NCBI GenBank assembly: GCA_025350705.1
Contig: JANXXH010000044.1
Location: forward strand, 1-41,421
Length of the DNA: 41,421 bases
Source of the DNA: Gallionella sp.
Lineage (GTDB): Bacteria; Pseudomonadota; Gammaproteobacteria; Burkholderiales; Gallionellaceae
Reading direction: 5' to 3'
Of this stretch, positions 1 to 7,556 are shown piece by piece. Numbering within the stretch: the stretch's first letter is position 1; the number at the start of each line of letters is the position of its first letter. Under the pieces are notes generated by a model. It did not search any database. It saw nothing but the letters and a program-made list of their open reading frames with translations, and was not told the origin of the DNA. The position numbers and the translations under genes were made by a program.

Positions 1-217
1 GCTGGCGATCGCCGCCGCCAACATCGAACCGGCACCGAGCTTCGGTGCCAAGATCCGCGCCGACTTTATCAGCGGCATGGGCAAGGTGAAGGACAAGTTC
101 GTCATCATTCTCGATGCCGACAAGGTGTTGTCGGTGGATGAGTTGTCGATGCTGGAACAGGCTGCGGGTGCCTTGCCTGCGGCTGAAGCTGCTGCATTAC
201 CTGTAGCGCGCCAGTAA
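1..217 (+). CDS. cheW: CheW-type chemotaxis coupling protein, C-terminal end (partial)
   Basis: The frame is open from base 2 to a TAA at 215-217, giving the last 71 residues of a protein whose start lies left of the window. The stretch with GAKIRADFISGMGKVKDKFV followed by IILDADKVLS and then DEL is the typical C-terminal part of CheW, the SH3-like scaffold that couples chemoreceptors to the CheA kinase. An Ala-rich tail follows, as is common in CheW. It is convergent with the HD-GYP regulator, with only about 60 bases between them and no clear terminator hairpin. The family call rests on the C-terminal third only, so a CheV-like or CheA-fused CheW domain cannot be excluded. Confidence 0.8.
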   Translation, partial: LAIAAANIEPAPSFGAKIRADFISGMGKVKDKFVIILDADKVLSVDELSMLEQAAGALPAAEAAALPVARQ

Positions 218-278
218 GGAATAGATATCAGGAAAATTCAATTTGAGTTGGCGAAGGTACTCAGGAGTTTCAAAATCT

Positions 279-1232
279 TTACGCTGGCTCCATATGACGG
301 CTGCGGATGTCCAAAATTTCTGGCAGGCACTTCATGAAATGCGCCACCACTTCCGGGTCGAAATGCGTGTCGGCATTGTTCTGCATATAATCCACCGCGT
401 CCTCAACCAGCCATGCTTCCTTGTAAGGACGAACCGAAGTCAGCGCATCGAAAACATCGGCGACAGCGACGATACACCCGGACTGTGGAATCGCCGTGCT
501 GAAGAGGCCTTTCGGATAGCCGGTGCCGTCCCATTTTTCGTGATGGGAAATGGCGATTTCGCTGGCCAGTTGCAATAAATCGGATTCGTCGTCTTCCAGT
601 AATTTGGCGCCTATAGTGGTATGAGTCTTCATGATCTCCCACTCACTGGCATCTAGCTTGCCCGGCTTCAACAGTATTGCATCGGGAATGCCGATCTTGC
701 CAATGTCATGCATCGGACTGGCATGCAACATCAATTCGCAGCTCTCGGCGCTCCAGCCCAAGCTCTTGGCTAGTAGCGCGGAATACTGACTCATGCGGAT
801 GATGTGCAGGCCCGTTTCGTTGTCGCGGTATTCCGCCGCCCGGCCCAGACGCCGCACTACTTGCAGGCGAGTCTCGCTGAGGGCTTTGGTGCGGACGCGC
901 ACCATATCTTCCAGCATCGCTGTCTGGTCGTGCATCATGCGATGCGCCAGCTGGGCATCCAGCAGGTTGCGCACGCGCATCAGCAGTTCGATGCGATCGA
1001 AGGGCTTGCTGACGAAATCCCGCGCGCCCGAAGCCAGCGTCTTCAGCAGATGATCGCGGCCTTGCTGGGCGGTAAGGATGAGGATAGGCGGCAAGAGCGG
1101 ATCGTTCAAAGCCTTTAATTGCTCCATCACCTGATAGCCATCCAGATGAGGCATATTGATATCGAGCAAGATAACGTCGGGCCGCGCTTCACGGTAACGG
1201 TCTAGCACTTGGCGGGAATCTTGTATCAGCAC
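279..1232 (-). CDS. HD-GYP response regulator, 5' end cut off by an in-frame stop
   Basis: The open frame begins at a GTG (1232) and encodes 317 residues: the rest of a REC domain with the phospho-acceptor motif DVILLDINMP, a helical linker, and an HD-GYP domain with HDIGKIGIP, HHEKWDGTGYP and DVFDAL. HD-GYP proteins hydrolyse cyclic di-GMP. The real start is almost certainly the ATG at 1340, which overlaps the kinase stop (ATGA). From there the frame reads through a normal REC beginning with the acidic pair of FIIDDEP, but hits TAA at 1268-1266 (codon 25). Reading resumes in the same frame to the end, so this is one substitution and not a different gene. The product from 1232 would lack the first REC strand and its acidic pocket. 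The gene is either a recent pseudogene, a restart from GTG, or a sequence error. Confidence 0.8.
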   Translation of the reverse strand: MLIQDSRQVLDRYREARPDVILLDINMPHLDGYQVMEQLKALNDPLLPPILILTAQQGRDHLLKTLASGARDFVSKPFDRIELLMRVRNLLDAQLAHRMMHDQTAMLEDMVRVRTKALSETRLQVVRRLGRAAEYRDNETGLHIIRMSQYSALLAKSLGWSAESCELMLHASPMHDIGKIGIPDAILLKPGKLDASEWEIMKTHTTIGAKLLEDDESDLLQLASEIAISHHEKWDGTGYPKGLFSTAIPQSGCIVAVADVFDALTSVRPYKEAWLVEDAVDYMQNNADTHFDPEVVAHFMKCLPEILDIRSRHMEPA

Positions 1233-1336
1233 AAGCCGGCCGTAGCCTTGCCCGCCAAGCAGTTTTTACAGCAGCTTGAGGTTGGCCGGTTCATCGTCAA
1301 TGATAAAGATGATGGCTTGCTTTTGCAGTTCTTCGG

Positions 1337-2437
1337 TCATGTTGCGTTCTCCTTGTTGCTTTCCAGGCAACGGTCTATGGTTTCAAGAAATAGGACAATA
1401 TCGAGCGGTTTTGTAAGGTACTCGGTGAAGCTTGTAGCGAGGCCACGTTCGATATCGCGGGGCAAAGCATTAGCAGTGATAGCGATGATCGGAATGGATG
1501 TCAGACTGGCGTCGGCCTTGAGCACCTCCAGCACTTGGTAACCATCCATGCCCGGCATGTTGATATCAAGCAGAATGAGTTCCGGTCGTTGGGCGCGCGC
1601 CAGCTCGATTCCCATATCCGGCGTATGGGCGGTGATCAAATGAATATGCCGACGCATGCCGAGCGTTTGGGCGATGAGCTTGAGATTGACCGGATTATCG
1701 TCGATGCACAACACACGATGCTGGTGGGCCAGTGCATTGGACTGCGGAGCCGCGCCCTTATCCATCGCAGCCGCGTCAACCGTCATCATTTCTTCCGTCG
1801 GCAATTCGATCCAGAAGGTGGAGCCGACCCCGACCTGGCTGCTGACACCCATCTCACCGCCCATCAACTCCATCAGCCGGCGGGTGATGGTCAGCCCGAT
1901 ACCGGTACCTTCGATCTCGCTGTGTTCCGCACCCAGCCGGTTGAAAGGCTGGAAAATATCCTTAATGCGTTCCGTGGCGATGCCGATACCGCTGTCTGCA
2001 ACCGAGATGCGCAGCCGTTCGCCTGCGGCGGGTTGTACGCCAAGATGAATATGACCGCCCTCGCGGTTGTACTTGACAGCGTTTGATAGCAGATTCAGCA
2101 GCACCTGCTTGAGACGCACTTTATCGGCGCGCACTGCCGTTTCTATTGGCACATCCAGACTCAATGAAATCTTCTTCGCTGCCGCCAGCGGCTGCATCAA
2201 TTGCTGGCACTCTTTGGCCAAGCCAGCCAGTTGCACGAGTTCCAGTGAAAGGTCAATGTGGCCGGATTCGATCTTGGCCAGATCGAGCACTTCGTTGATC
2301 AGTCCCAGCAGATGACGGCCGGCTTTGAGAATTTCATGTACGTTGTCCTGCTGGTCCGCATTGAGTTGGCTGTCGTATTCGAGCATCTGGCCGAAACCCA
2401 TGATGGCGTTCATCGGCGTGCGCAACTCGTGGCTCAT
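1337..2437 (-). CDS. Hybrid histidine kinase, C-terminal half (HisKA-HATPase-REC) of a frameshifted gene
   Basis: This 366-residue frame starts right at the phospho-histidine box (MSHELRTPMN), continues through HisKA, a HATPase_c domain with the N box NLLSNAVKYN and glycine boxes DSGIGI and GTGIGL, and ends in a REC domain with ILLDINMPGMDG and the conserved KP. It is the natural continuation of the GAF-PAS-PAS frame upstream: the same frame also encodes DRSNHAKSEFLSS just before this Met, which is the standard linker into a kinase core. One extra base near 2477 separates the two halves. The stop overlaps the ATG of the HD-GYP regulator by ATGA, so the two were co-translated. If internal initiation occurs here, a soluble kinase core with no sensor would be made. 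Confidence 0.85.
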   Translation of the reverse strand: MSHELRTPMNAIMGFGQMLEYDSQLNADQQDNVHEILKAGRHLLGLINEVLDLAKIESGHIDLSLELVQLAGLAKECQQLMQPLAAAKKISLSLDVPIETAVRADKVRLKQVLLNLLSNAVKYNREGGHIHLGVQPAAGERLRISVADSGIGIATERIKDIFQPFNRLGAEHSEIEGTGIGLTITRRLMELMGGEMGVSSQVGVGSTFWIELPTEEMMTVDAAAMDKGAAPQSNALAHQHRVLCIDDNPVNLKLIAQTLGMRRHIHLITAHTPDMGIELARAQRPELILLDINMPGMDGYQVLEVLKADASLTSIPIIAITANALPRDIERGLATSFTEYLTKPLDIVLFLETIDRCLESNKENAT

Positions 2438-2474
2438 GCTGGAAAGGAATTCGGATTTGGCATGGTTGGAACGA

Positions 2475-3791
2475 TCATGCTTCGTCGCGTGCGGTTTTCA
2501 GGGCGAAATTGAGTTCCTCCAGATGCACCTGTGTCATTTTGAATTCAGTGATGTCATTGATCATCACGAAGAAACCTTGTACCAGACCGGTGTCGATGTT
2601 GACGTCGGGAATGTAATGCGTCCAGGTATATCTGGCGCTCCCGTCGGCATTAATCAAGGTACGCTCAAAACGTTGAGGTTTGCCGCGCAGAGCGCCGCGG
2701 ATGAAAGGTTCGTTCTGGCGAAACAACTCATCGCCAAGCAGATTTTGCACAGTGATGCCGCGCATCTGTTCCTGAGTTTTTCCAAACCATTCCAGGTAGT
2801 TTCGATTGGCGAAGCCACAGTGCAGTTCATTGGTCCAGTAGCCAACCACGCCCGGAATGATGTCGACGAGCGTTTTCATAAAGCGTTCTCTATCGGCCAG
2901 AGACTGCTCGACCTGTTTGCGCTCGGTGATATCGCGCATGATGCCAGTGAATATCGATTTATCTCCCAGCCGTATTTCGGAGACTGCCAGATCCACAAGA
3001 AAAGTTGATCCGTCCTTCCGTTGCCCAACCACCTCGCGCCCGATGCCGATGATTTTTTTCTGTCCGGTGGATGTAAAATTATTCAGATAACTATCATTCT
3101 TGCTGCTATAGGGATCCGGCATCAGCATCTTGATGTTGTTGCCGATCACCTCCTCCACAGAGTAACCAAATATATTTGCCGCCGTCCTGTTGCACGACTC
3201 GACGATCCCGCGTTCGTCGATGGTGATGATGCCATCGAGCACGTTGTCGAATATCGCGGACAAGCGATCCTTGCTGCTCTGCAGCGCGATCGCCAATTCG
3301 TGAGTTTCCAGGGAATTGAGTTCATTCTCGACCAACACGGCCAATTCGCGCAAGCCATCCACTTCGGCCTGGGTCATGTTATGCGGCTTGCTGTCGATCA
3401 CGCTCAGTGCCCCTATCCGGCTGCCATCCAATGCCTTGAGTGGTTGCCCTGCATAGAATCGAATGTTCGGTGCACCTGTCACCAGCGGATTATCGGCGAA
3501 GCGGGGGTCAAGCAGTGCGTCGGGGATAATGAATACTCGGTCGTCGAGAATGGCGTGCCCGCAAAACGAAATGCCGCGCGGTGTTTCGCTCGTATCCATC
3601 CCCTGGCATGATTTGAACCATTGGCGATTGCTATCGACCAGCGAGACCATGGCGATCGGCACACCTATGATGCGCTGGGCGAGCCGGGTCAAACGGTCGA
3701 ATCGCTCCTCCCGGGGCGTATCTAAAATCTTCAGGCCACGCAACGCAGCGAGGCGTGTTGCTTCATCAAGTGGAATGATTGGCTCTAACAA
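2475..3791 (-). CDS. Sensor half (GAF-PAS-PAS) of a frameshifted hybrid histidine kinase
   Basis: This 438-residue product carries an N-terminal GAF domain (about residues 20-165, with GISFCGHAI typical of GAF sensors in hybrid kinases), a first PAS (about 175-290, ending in the PAC-like MRDITERKQVEQSL) and a second PAS (about 300-425, ending NDITEFK), then the start of the coiled-coil linker (TARDEA) where it stops at TGA 2477-2475. No membrane segment is seen, so sensing is probably cytoplasmic. The start is a TTG at 3791 with AAGGA five bases ahead. The stop comes from a single extra base, after which the kinase core continues in another frame. Unless the shift is an error, this is a sensor fragment with no catalytic part. 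Confidence 0.85.
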   Translation of the reverse strand: MLEPIIPLDEATRLAALRGLKILDTPREERFDRLTRLAQRIIGVPIAMVSLVDSNRQWFKSCQGMDTSETPRGISFCGHAILDDRVFIIPDALLDPRFADNPLVTGAPNIRFYAGQPLKALDGSRIGALSVIDSKPHNMTQAEVDGLRELAVLVENELNSLETHELAIALQSSKDRLSAIFDNVLDGIITIDERGIVESCNRTAANIFGYSVEEVIGNNIKMLMPDPYSSKNDSYLNNFTSTGQKKIIGIGREVVGQRKDGSTFLVDLAVSEIRLGDKSIFTGIMRDITERKQVEQSLADRERFMKTLVDIIPGVVGYWTNELHCGFANRNYLEWFGKTQEQMRGITVQNLLGDELFRQNEPFIRGALRGKPQRFERTLINADGSARYTWTHYIPDVNIDTGLVQGFFVMINDITEFKMTQVHLEELNFALKTARDEA

Positions 3792-3824
3792 TTGATTCCT
3801 TACGGCTTATGTGACGTCGTTTGT

Positions 3825-3853
3825 TTTACAGCGCGTGGGCGGCATACTAACAA
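3825..3853 (-). promoter_or_regulatory. Possible sigma-70 promoter of the kinase/HD-GYP operon
   Basis: On the minus strand a TTGTTA (3853-3848) is followed 17 bases later by TGTAAA (3830-3825), each matching 4 of 6 consensus positions, about 30 bases ahead of the kinase TTG start. It is the best candidate in the gap but weak, and no operator was recognised. Confidence 0.25.
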
Positions 3854-3862
3854 CTTTTCATT

Positions 3863-4063
3863 CTACTGAGCAATGAGACAGTCTTCCTGAAACCCTATCC
3901 GCAGCTTGTAGCCGGCATCACGATCAGCAGCAATTGGAACGCACGAACTTCCAATTTGAAAGTGGGTTTTCACGCAACGCCACTCGTCCATCCTGAACCG
4001 GGTTCCTTCCCCTTCAATATTCTGACCTTGCTCGTTTCGTGCAGGGTCGATCAGGCGCGCCAT
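3863..4063 (-). CDS. Small hypothetical protein, 66 residues
   Basis: An ATG at 4063, six bases after the stop of the RluF-like gene, opens a 66-codon frame with believable codon choice and a mixed, soluble composition (three Cys, no membrane segment or signal peptide). I recognise no domain. Its position directly downstream suggests cotranscription with the RluF-like gene. No strong ribosome site is visible (only TGG just ahead of the ATG), and it could be chance coding in a 277-base gap. Confidence 0.4.
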   Translation of the reverse strand: MARLIDPARNEQGQNIEGEGTRFRMDEWRCVKTHFQIGSSCVPIAADRDAGYKLRIGFQEDCLIAQ

Positions 4064-4068
4064 CCAGA

Positions 4069-4785
4069 TTAAAACTTCTCGTGCGGCATCAGGTAGCGCC
4101 ATTGCCCCGACTGCAATTTGCCCATAGCCACTCGCCCGATGCGGATGCGTTTCATCGCCAGCACTTGCAGCCCGACACTTTCACACATGTGCGCGATCTG
4201 TCCGGGTTGCACGCCCTTGAGGGCGAAACGCAGCCGGGTTTCGTTTTGCCAGCTGACCTTGATCGGAGGGAGTATGCGACCGTTAAGCGTGAGTCCGTGG
4301 TTAAGCAACTTGAGTCCTTCTGGCGGCAGCACGCCAGCGACCTCGACGATATATTCCTGTTCGAGCGAGACAGCATCTTCGCTGAGCTTGCGCGCTGCGC
4401 GCCAGTCCTGCGTGAAGATCAGCATGCCGCTCGCATTGTTCTCCAACGGGATGTGCTGCACAAGCCGCAGGAAGTGTTGCTTGAGCATGTGGATACCGGA
4501 GGGGTCGTCCGCCGCACGCGCCTCGGCACGGATCAGCTGCAGCGCAGCGCTGGGATTCATTCCTGTGCCAGCCGGTTGGTGAAGTAAGATGGTCGCTGGC
4601 TCTAGCGGCGTGAGGCTGGCTTCGGGGTTGAGCTCAATCTTTTGCTCTGACACCATGAACTGCGGCTCTTCCACCACCAGGCCATCCACCATCACCCAGC
4701 CACCCACGATGTAAAGCTCGGCCTCGCGCCGGGAGCAGGGGAGTGTTGCGGCGAGGCGTTTTGCAAGACGGATGGGAGTGGACAT
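4069..4785 (-). CDS. RluF/RsuA-like pseudouridine synthase homologue without the catalytic Asp
   Basis: The 238-residue protein has an N-terminal S4 RNA-binding domain (about 1-50, with RLAKRLAATLPCSRREAELYI) and a pseudouridine-synthase fold (about 60-235). Family members modify uridines in rRNA and carry GRLDxDTxG, in which Asp is the nucleophile. Here the aligned segment (114-120) reads LENNASG, with Glu115 where the catalytic Asp should be and the preceding Gly-Arg also lost. The following MLIFTQDWRAARKL and QEYIVEV blocks align normally. It may be a non-catalytic RNA-binding paralogue. The start at 4785 gives a normal N-terminus but has only a weak ribosome site. A 66-residue frame follows it. 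Confidence 0.8.
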   Translation of the reverse strand: MSTPIRLAKRLAATLPCSRREAELYIVGGWVMVDGLVVEEPQFMVSEQKIELNPEASLTPLEPATILLHQPAGTGMNPSAALQLIRAEARAADDPSGIHMLKQHFLRLVQHIPLENNASGMLIFTQDWRAARKLSEDAVSLEQEYIVEVAGVLPPEGLKLLNHGLTLNGRILPPIKVSWQNETRLRFALKGVQPGQIAHMCESVGLQVLAMKRIRIGRVAMGKLQSGQWRYLMPHEKF

Positions 4786-4893
4786 GCCGAGTGTATGTGT
4801 AAATCAGGAGCAGTATTGTAATCGCTCAAGGATTGCAAGACGGGATCAGTCGCGATCTGTTTTCGGAGACAATTCGAACACAGACTGGTTTGT

Positions 4894-4930
4894 GAAAATG
4901 CAATGACCGCCTTGTGTCGCGGCCATTGCA
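4894..4930 (-). terminator. Rho-independent terminator after pilU
   Basis: On the minus strand an 11-base stem (TGCAATGGCCG at 4930-4920 against CGGTCATTGCA at 4909-4899, one mismatch) with a ten-base loop is followed by TTTT. It lies 13 bases after the pilU stop and reads in the pilU direction. Confidence 0.7.
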
Positions 4931-4942
4931 TTCACTGGAACC

Positions 4943-6250
4943 TCACGACAGCTTGATTTCCTGTTTTGGTGCGGTGCTGGCCGCAGCTAATGCGGCCGGG
5001 GTCATCGGCTTGTTTGCCCCGGTTGCGTCTCCCACGGGCATCGGCTTAAAGGATCCGGTGGCTTCTGCAACTGGCTTGGCTTCACTGCCGTGCTGCCCGT
5101 CGAAAGACAGTCCGGATGTCTGGTTGCCCGCCTCGCCGCCCATCTCTTCTGCCCTGAAGCGCGGGCTTTGCAGCTTCAGGCGCAGCATCAGGTCGCCTTT
5201 TGCATCCGCATTGACCTGAAGCTCATGCACTGCAATTTCGCCTGCTTCATATAGCTCAAACAAGCATTGATCGAACGTCTTCATACCTTGCTCGACAGAC
5301 TTCTTCATGATTTCTTTCAGTCCGCCGACCTCGCCCTTGGCAATCGCGTCTCTTGATGAGGCAGTGCTCAGCAATATCTCGATCGCGGCAGAACGGCCGC
5401 CTGCGATCTTGCGCACCAGCCGTTGCGAAATGATGGCGCGCATGTTCAGCGACAAGTCGTTCAGCACTTGCTCGCGCTTTTCGATGGGGAAGAAGTTCAC
5501 GATGCGGTCGATCGCCTGATTGGCGCTGTTGGCATGCAGCGTTGCCATGCAAAGGTGGCCGGTCTCGGCAAAGTTCAGCGCGTATTCCATCGTCTCGTGA
5601 TCGCGTATCTCACCGATCAGGATGACGTCCGGCGCTTGGCGCAGCGTGTCTTTCAGCGCATCGAACCAACCCACTGTGTCGATGCCGACCTCGCGATGGG
5701 TGACGATGCAGTTGATGTGGGTATGCACGTATTCGACCGGATCCTCGATGCTGACGATGTGGCCGTGCGAATCGCGGTTGCGCACCCCCAGCATCGCGGC
5801 CAGCGTGGTCGATTTGCCCGAACCGGTACCGCCGACCAGCAAGACCAGCCCGCGTTTTTCCATGACGACGGTCTTGAGGATAGGCGGCAACATCATCTTG
5901 TCGAAATCCGGTATCTCGGTCGTGATCACGCGTATCACCAGTCCGGTGCGCAGCTGCTGAGTGAATATGTTGATACGGAAACGACCGATACCTTCCGGCG
6001 CAATGGCGAAGTTGGCGCCCTTGGTTTCGTTGTAATGATGCCATTGCTTTTCAGATGCAATGGAGTGTGCCATCTTGCGTGTCTGGTCGGCAGTGAGCGG
6101 CGTCTCATTCAGTTTCACAATTTTGCCGTTCAGCTTGACCGATGGCGGGAAACCCACCGTGATGAACAGGTCAGACCCCTTCATTCCTACCATCGTGGCT
6201 AGCATCTTGTGCAAGATAGCCTGGTACTGCAACTTTTCCTGTTCTTCCAT
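4943..6250 (-). CDS. pilU: Type IV pilus retraction ATPase PilU
   Basis: The 435-residue protein belongs to the PilT/PilU secretion ATPases, which power pilus disassembly and twitching as hexamers at the inner-membrane base. Walker A is GGTGSGKS (140-147), Walker B is DVILIGEIRD (208-217), and the His box contains MATLHANSANQAIDRIVNFF. The ANQAIDRI...NDLSLNMRAIISQRLV pattern is closer to PilU than PilT. The start at 6250 has GAGG five bases ahead. Beyond the usual end (about residue 370) is a roughly 65-residue Ala/Pro/Gly/Thr-rich tail containing an imperfect repeat (AEATGSFKPM, then GDATGANKPM). pilT is not next to it here; the gene stands alone, with its own terminator. Confidence 0.92.
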   Translation of the reverse strand: MEEQEKLQYQAILHKMLATMVGMKGSDLFITVGFPPSVKLNGKIVKLNETPLTADQTRKMAHSIASEKQWHHYNETKGANFAIAPEGIGRFRINIFTQQLRTGLVIRVITTEIPDFDKMMLPPILKTVVMEKRGLVLLVGGTGSGKSTTLAAMLGVRNRDSHGHIVSIEDPVEYVHTHINCIVTHREVGIDTVGWFDALKDTLRQAPDVILIGEIRDHETMEYALNFAETGHLCMATLHANSANQAIDRIVNFFPIEKREQVLNDLSLNMRAIISQRLVRKIAGGRSAAIEILLSTASSRDAIAKGEVGGLKEIMKKSVEQGMKTFDQCLFELYEAGEIAVHELQVNADAKGDLMLRLKLQSPRFRAEEMGGEAGNQTSGLSFDGQHGSEAKPVAEATGSFKPMPVGDATGANKPMTPAALAAASTAPKQEIKLS

Positions 6251-6461
6251 TTTTTCCTCGATATCAATTCGACATTATCAACTTCAATCGCAATCGATCA
6301 AGCTATCGCACTTGAAGCGTTCTGACCGCATTATCATGGCATTGAACAACTCTACGCACGCATTGACTGGGCCGAAATCCGGCCTTTCGAGTTTACCTGG
6401 CGGTTTTCAATACCTTGCACGGGTATAAATTATATCAATTGTGTTTGGCATGCCTTTTTCA

Positions 6462-6493
6462 GCGGACAGACGGTAAAAAATCCGTTTGTCGGC
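6462..6493. repeat. Inverted repeat in the pilU/VF530 divergent gap
   Basis: GCGGACAGACGG (6462-6473) and CCGTTTGTCGGC (6482-6493) pair over 12 bases with two mismatches around an A-rich eight-base loop. It lies in the 310-base gap between divergent pilU and the VF530 gene, where no gene ends, so it is not an ordinary terminator. A regulator-binding site or a 5' leader hairpin is possible. Nothing else was recognised in this gap. Confidence 0.5.
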
Positions 6494-6560
6494 TCACCTT
6501 GAAAATCTTGGCCGGCTATGCAAAGGCTCACTAGATAGCTATCCTCTGTAAAATGCAGGC

Positions 6561-6794
6561 ATGGACAAGAATGAAAAATCACCAAGCCGCCCCACCCTGG
6601 AGGGCATCACGCTTGAAGCGATCGTCACGCAGCTTTCCGAACGCATGGGCTGGGAGGCGAAGGACACCGCTGTGCCGATACGCTGCTTTACACACGACCC
6701 CAGCATCAAATCGAGTTTGAAGTTTTTACGCAGGACACCGTGGGCGCGCAAGAAAGTGGAGGAATTGTATTTGGATCATCAGGCGCGCAATTAA
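6561..6794 (+). CDS. VF530 family (DUF2132) DNA-binding protein
   Basis: This 77-residue protein has the family's signatures: LEGITLEAIVTQL near the N-terminus, the conserved RCFTHDPSIKSSLKFLRRTPWAR block, and a short basic end. VF530-type proteins are small, double-stranded-DNA-binding proteins of unknown cellular role. The length matches the family. The gene is on its own, convergent with the Yip1-like gene and divergent from pilU. Confidence 0.85.
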   Translation: MDKNEKSPSRPTLEGITLEAIVTQLSERMGWEAKDTAVPIRCFTHDPSIKSSLKFLRRTPWARKKVEELYLDHQARN

Positions 6795-6818
6795 ATCAGC
6801 TTTGGTAGCGACGCTCCT

Positions 6819-7466
6819 CTATCGCTGACTCTTGGAATTACCCAATTCGCTCGTGCCGGGCATCTTCTGTAGATCTTTTGTGAATTCCTTCAGGCGTTCT
6901 TTGGATTTCATCGCCGAGAATACTGAGCTGTAGTAGATCAATCCCATCAATGCCGCGATGATGCCGAATACCAGCAGGGCCGGCTTGACCGATATTTTGT
7001 GCACTTCCCTGGTTGCAATCACCATCAGGTAGAGCCACCAGACGATGCCAAGCAAACCCAGATAGGGCACGATGCTGAGCAGTACCGTGAGCGCTGATAA
7101 TATCTGCATATACGCGAGGCAACGATAGCTGGTCTCGTAGCTTTCGCCGGAGCCCATGAAAGCCCAGATCGCAAAGAAGATGCCCGCCACAAAGACGCTC
7201 AAGATGGCCGCAATTAGCGGCACGATGATTAGCCCGATGGCAAGCATGTTTAAGTCATGAATACCTACGCCACGCGTCACGAACGATTCGACAGCTACCA
7301 ACACCACAATGAGCAACGCAGTCATGATGACGTAAAGCAGCGGATCAATTACTCCGCCTGTCTTGGGCATGGCTTGAAAAAAATCGGTCGGCTTTAAGAT
7401 CAGTTTGATTGCGAGGTCTGCCTGACCCTTGATGTAGGAACGCACAGTCGCTTTGTCTTCATTCAT
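6819..7466 (-). CDS. Yip1-family integral membrane protein
   Basis: The start was taken at 7466 (MNEDKATVRS), because AAGGAG lies seven bases ahead of it. A start six codons upstream would place that Shine-Dalgarno inside the gene. The 215-residue product has a cytoplasmic N-terminus with the Yip1 pattern (AIKLILKPTDFFQAMP), then about five hydrophobic helices (about 45-65, 75-110, 130-160, 170-190) and a charged C-terminal tail. Bacterial Yip1-domain proteins sit in the inner membrane and have no settled function. It is convergent with the VF530 gene, 24 bases away. Confidence 0.8.
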   Translation of the reverse strand: MNEDKATVRSYIKGQADLAIKLILKPTDFFQAMPKTGGVIDPLLYVIMTALLIVVLVAVESFVTRGVGIHDLNMLAIGLIIVPLIAAILSVFVAGIFFAIWAFMGSGESYETSYRCLAYMQILSALTVLLSIVPYLGLLGIVWWLYLMVIATREVHKISVKPALLVFGIIAALMGLIYYSSVFSAMKSKERLKEFTKDLQKMPGTSELGNSKSQR

Positions 7467-7556
7467 GGATATCTCCTTCGCCAACTTGAAAGTTGTCTAT
7501 AGTGCAATAAAACTTAACGATATTTATGGCAATGAAACCCTGGCGCAGGCGAAGCC

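Noticed and set aside
2470-2485. Programmed frameshift in the histidine kinase
   Set aside because: No slippery heptamer, homopolymer or downstream pseudoknot is visible at GCATGATCG; a simple one-base insertion fits better.
5423-6202. A 259-codon frame on the + strand opposite pilU
   Set aside because: Antisense shadow of pilU, with no domain and no start signal.
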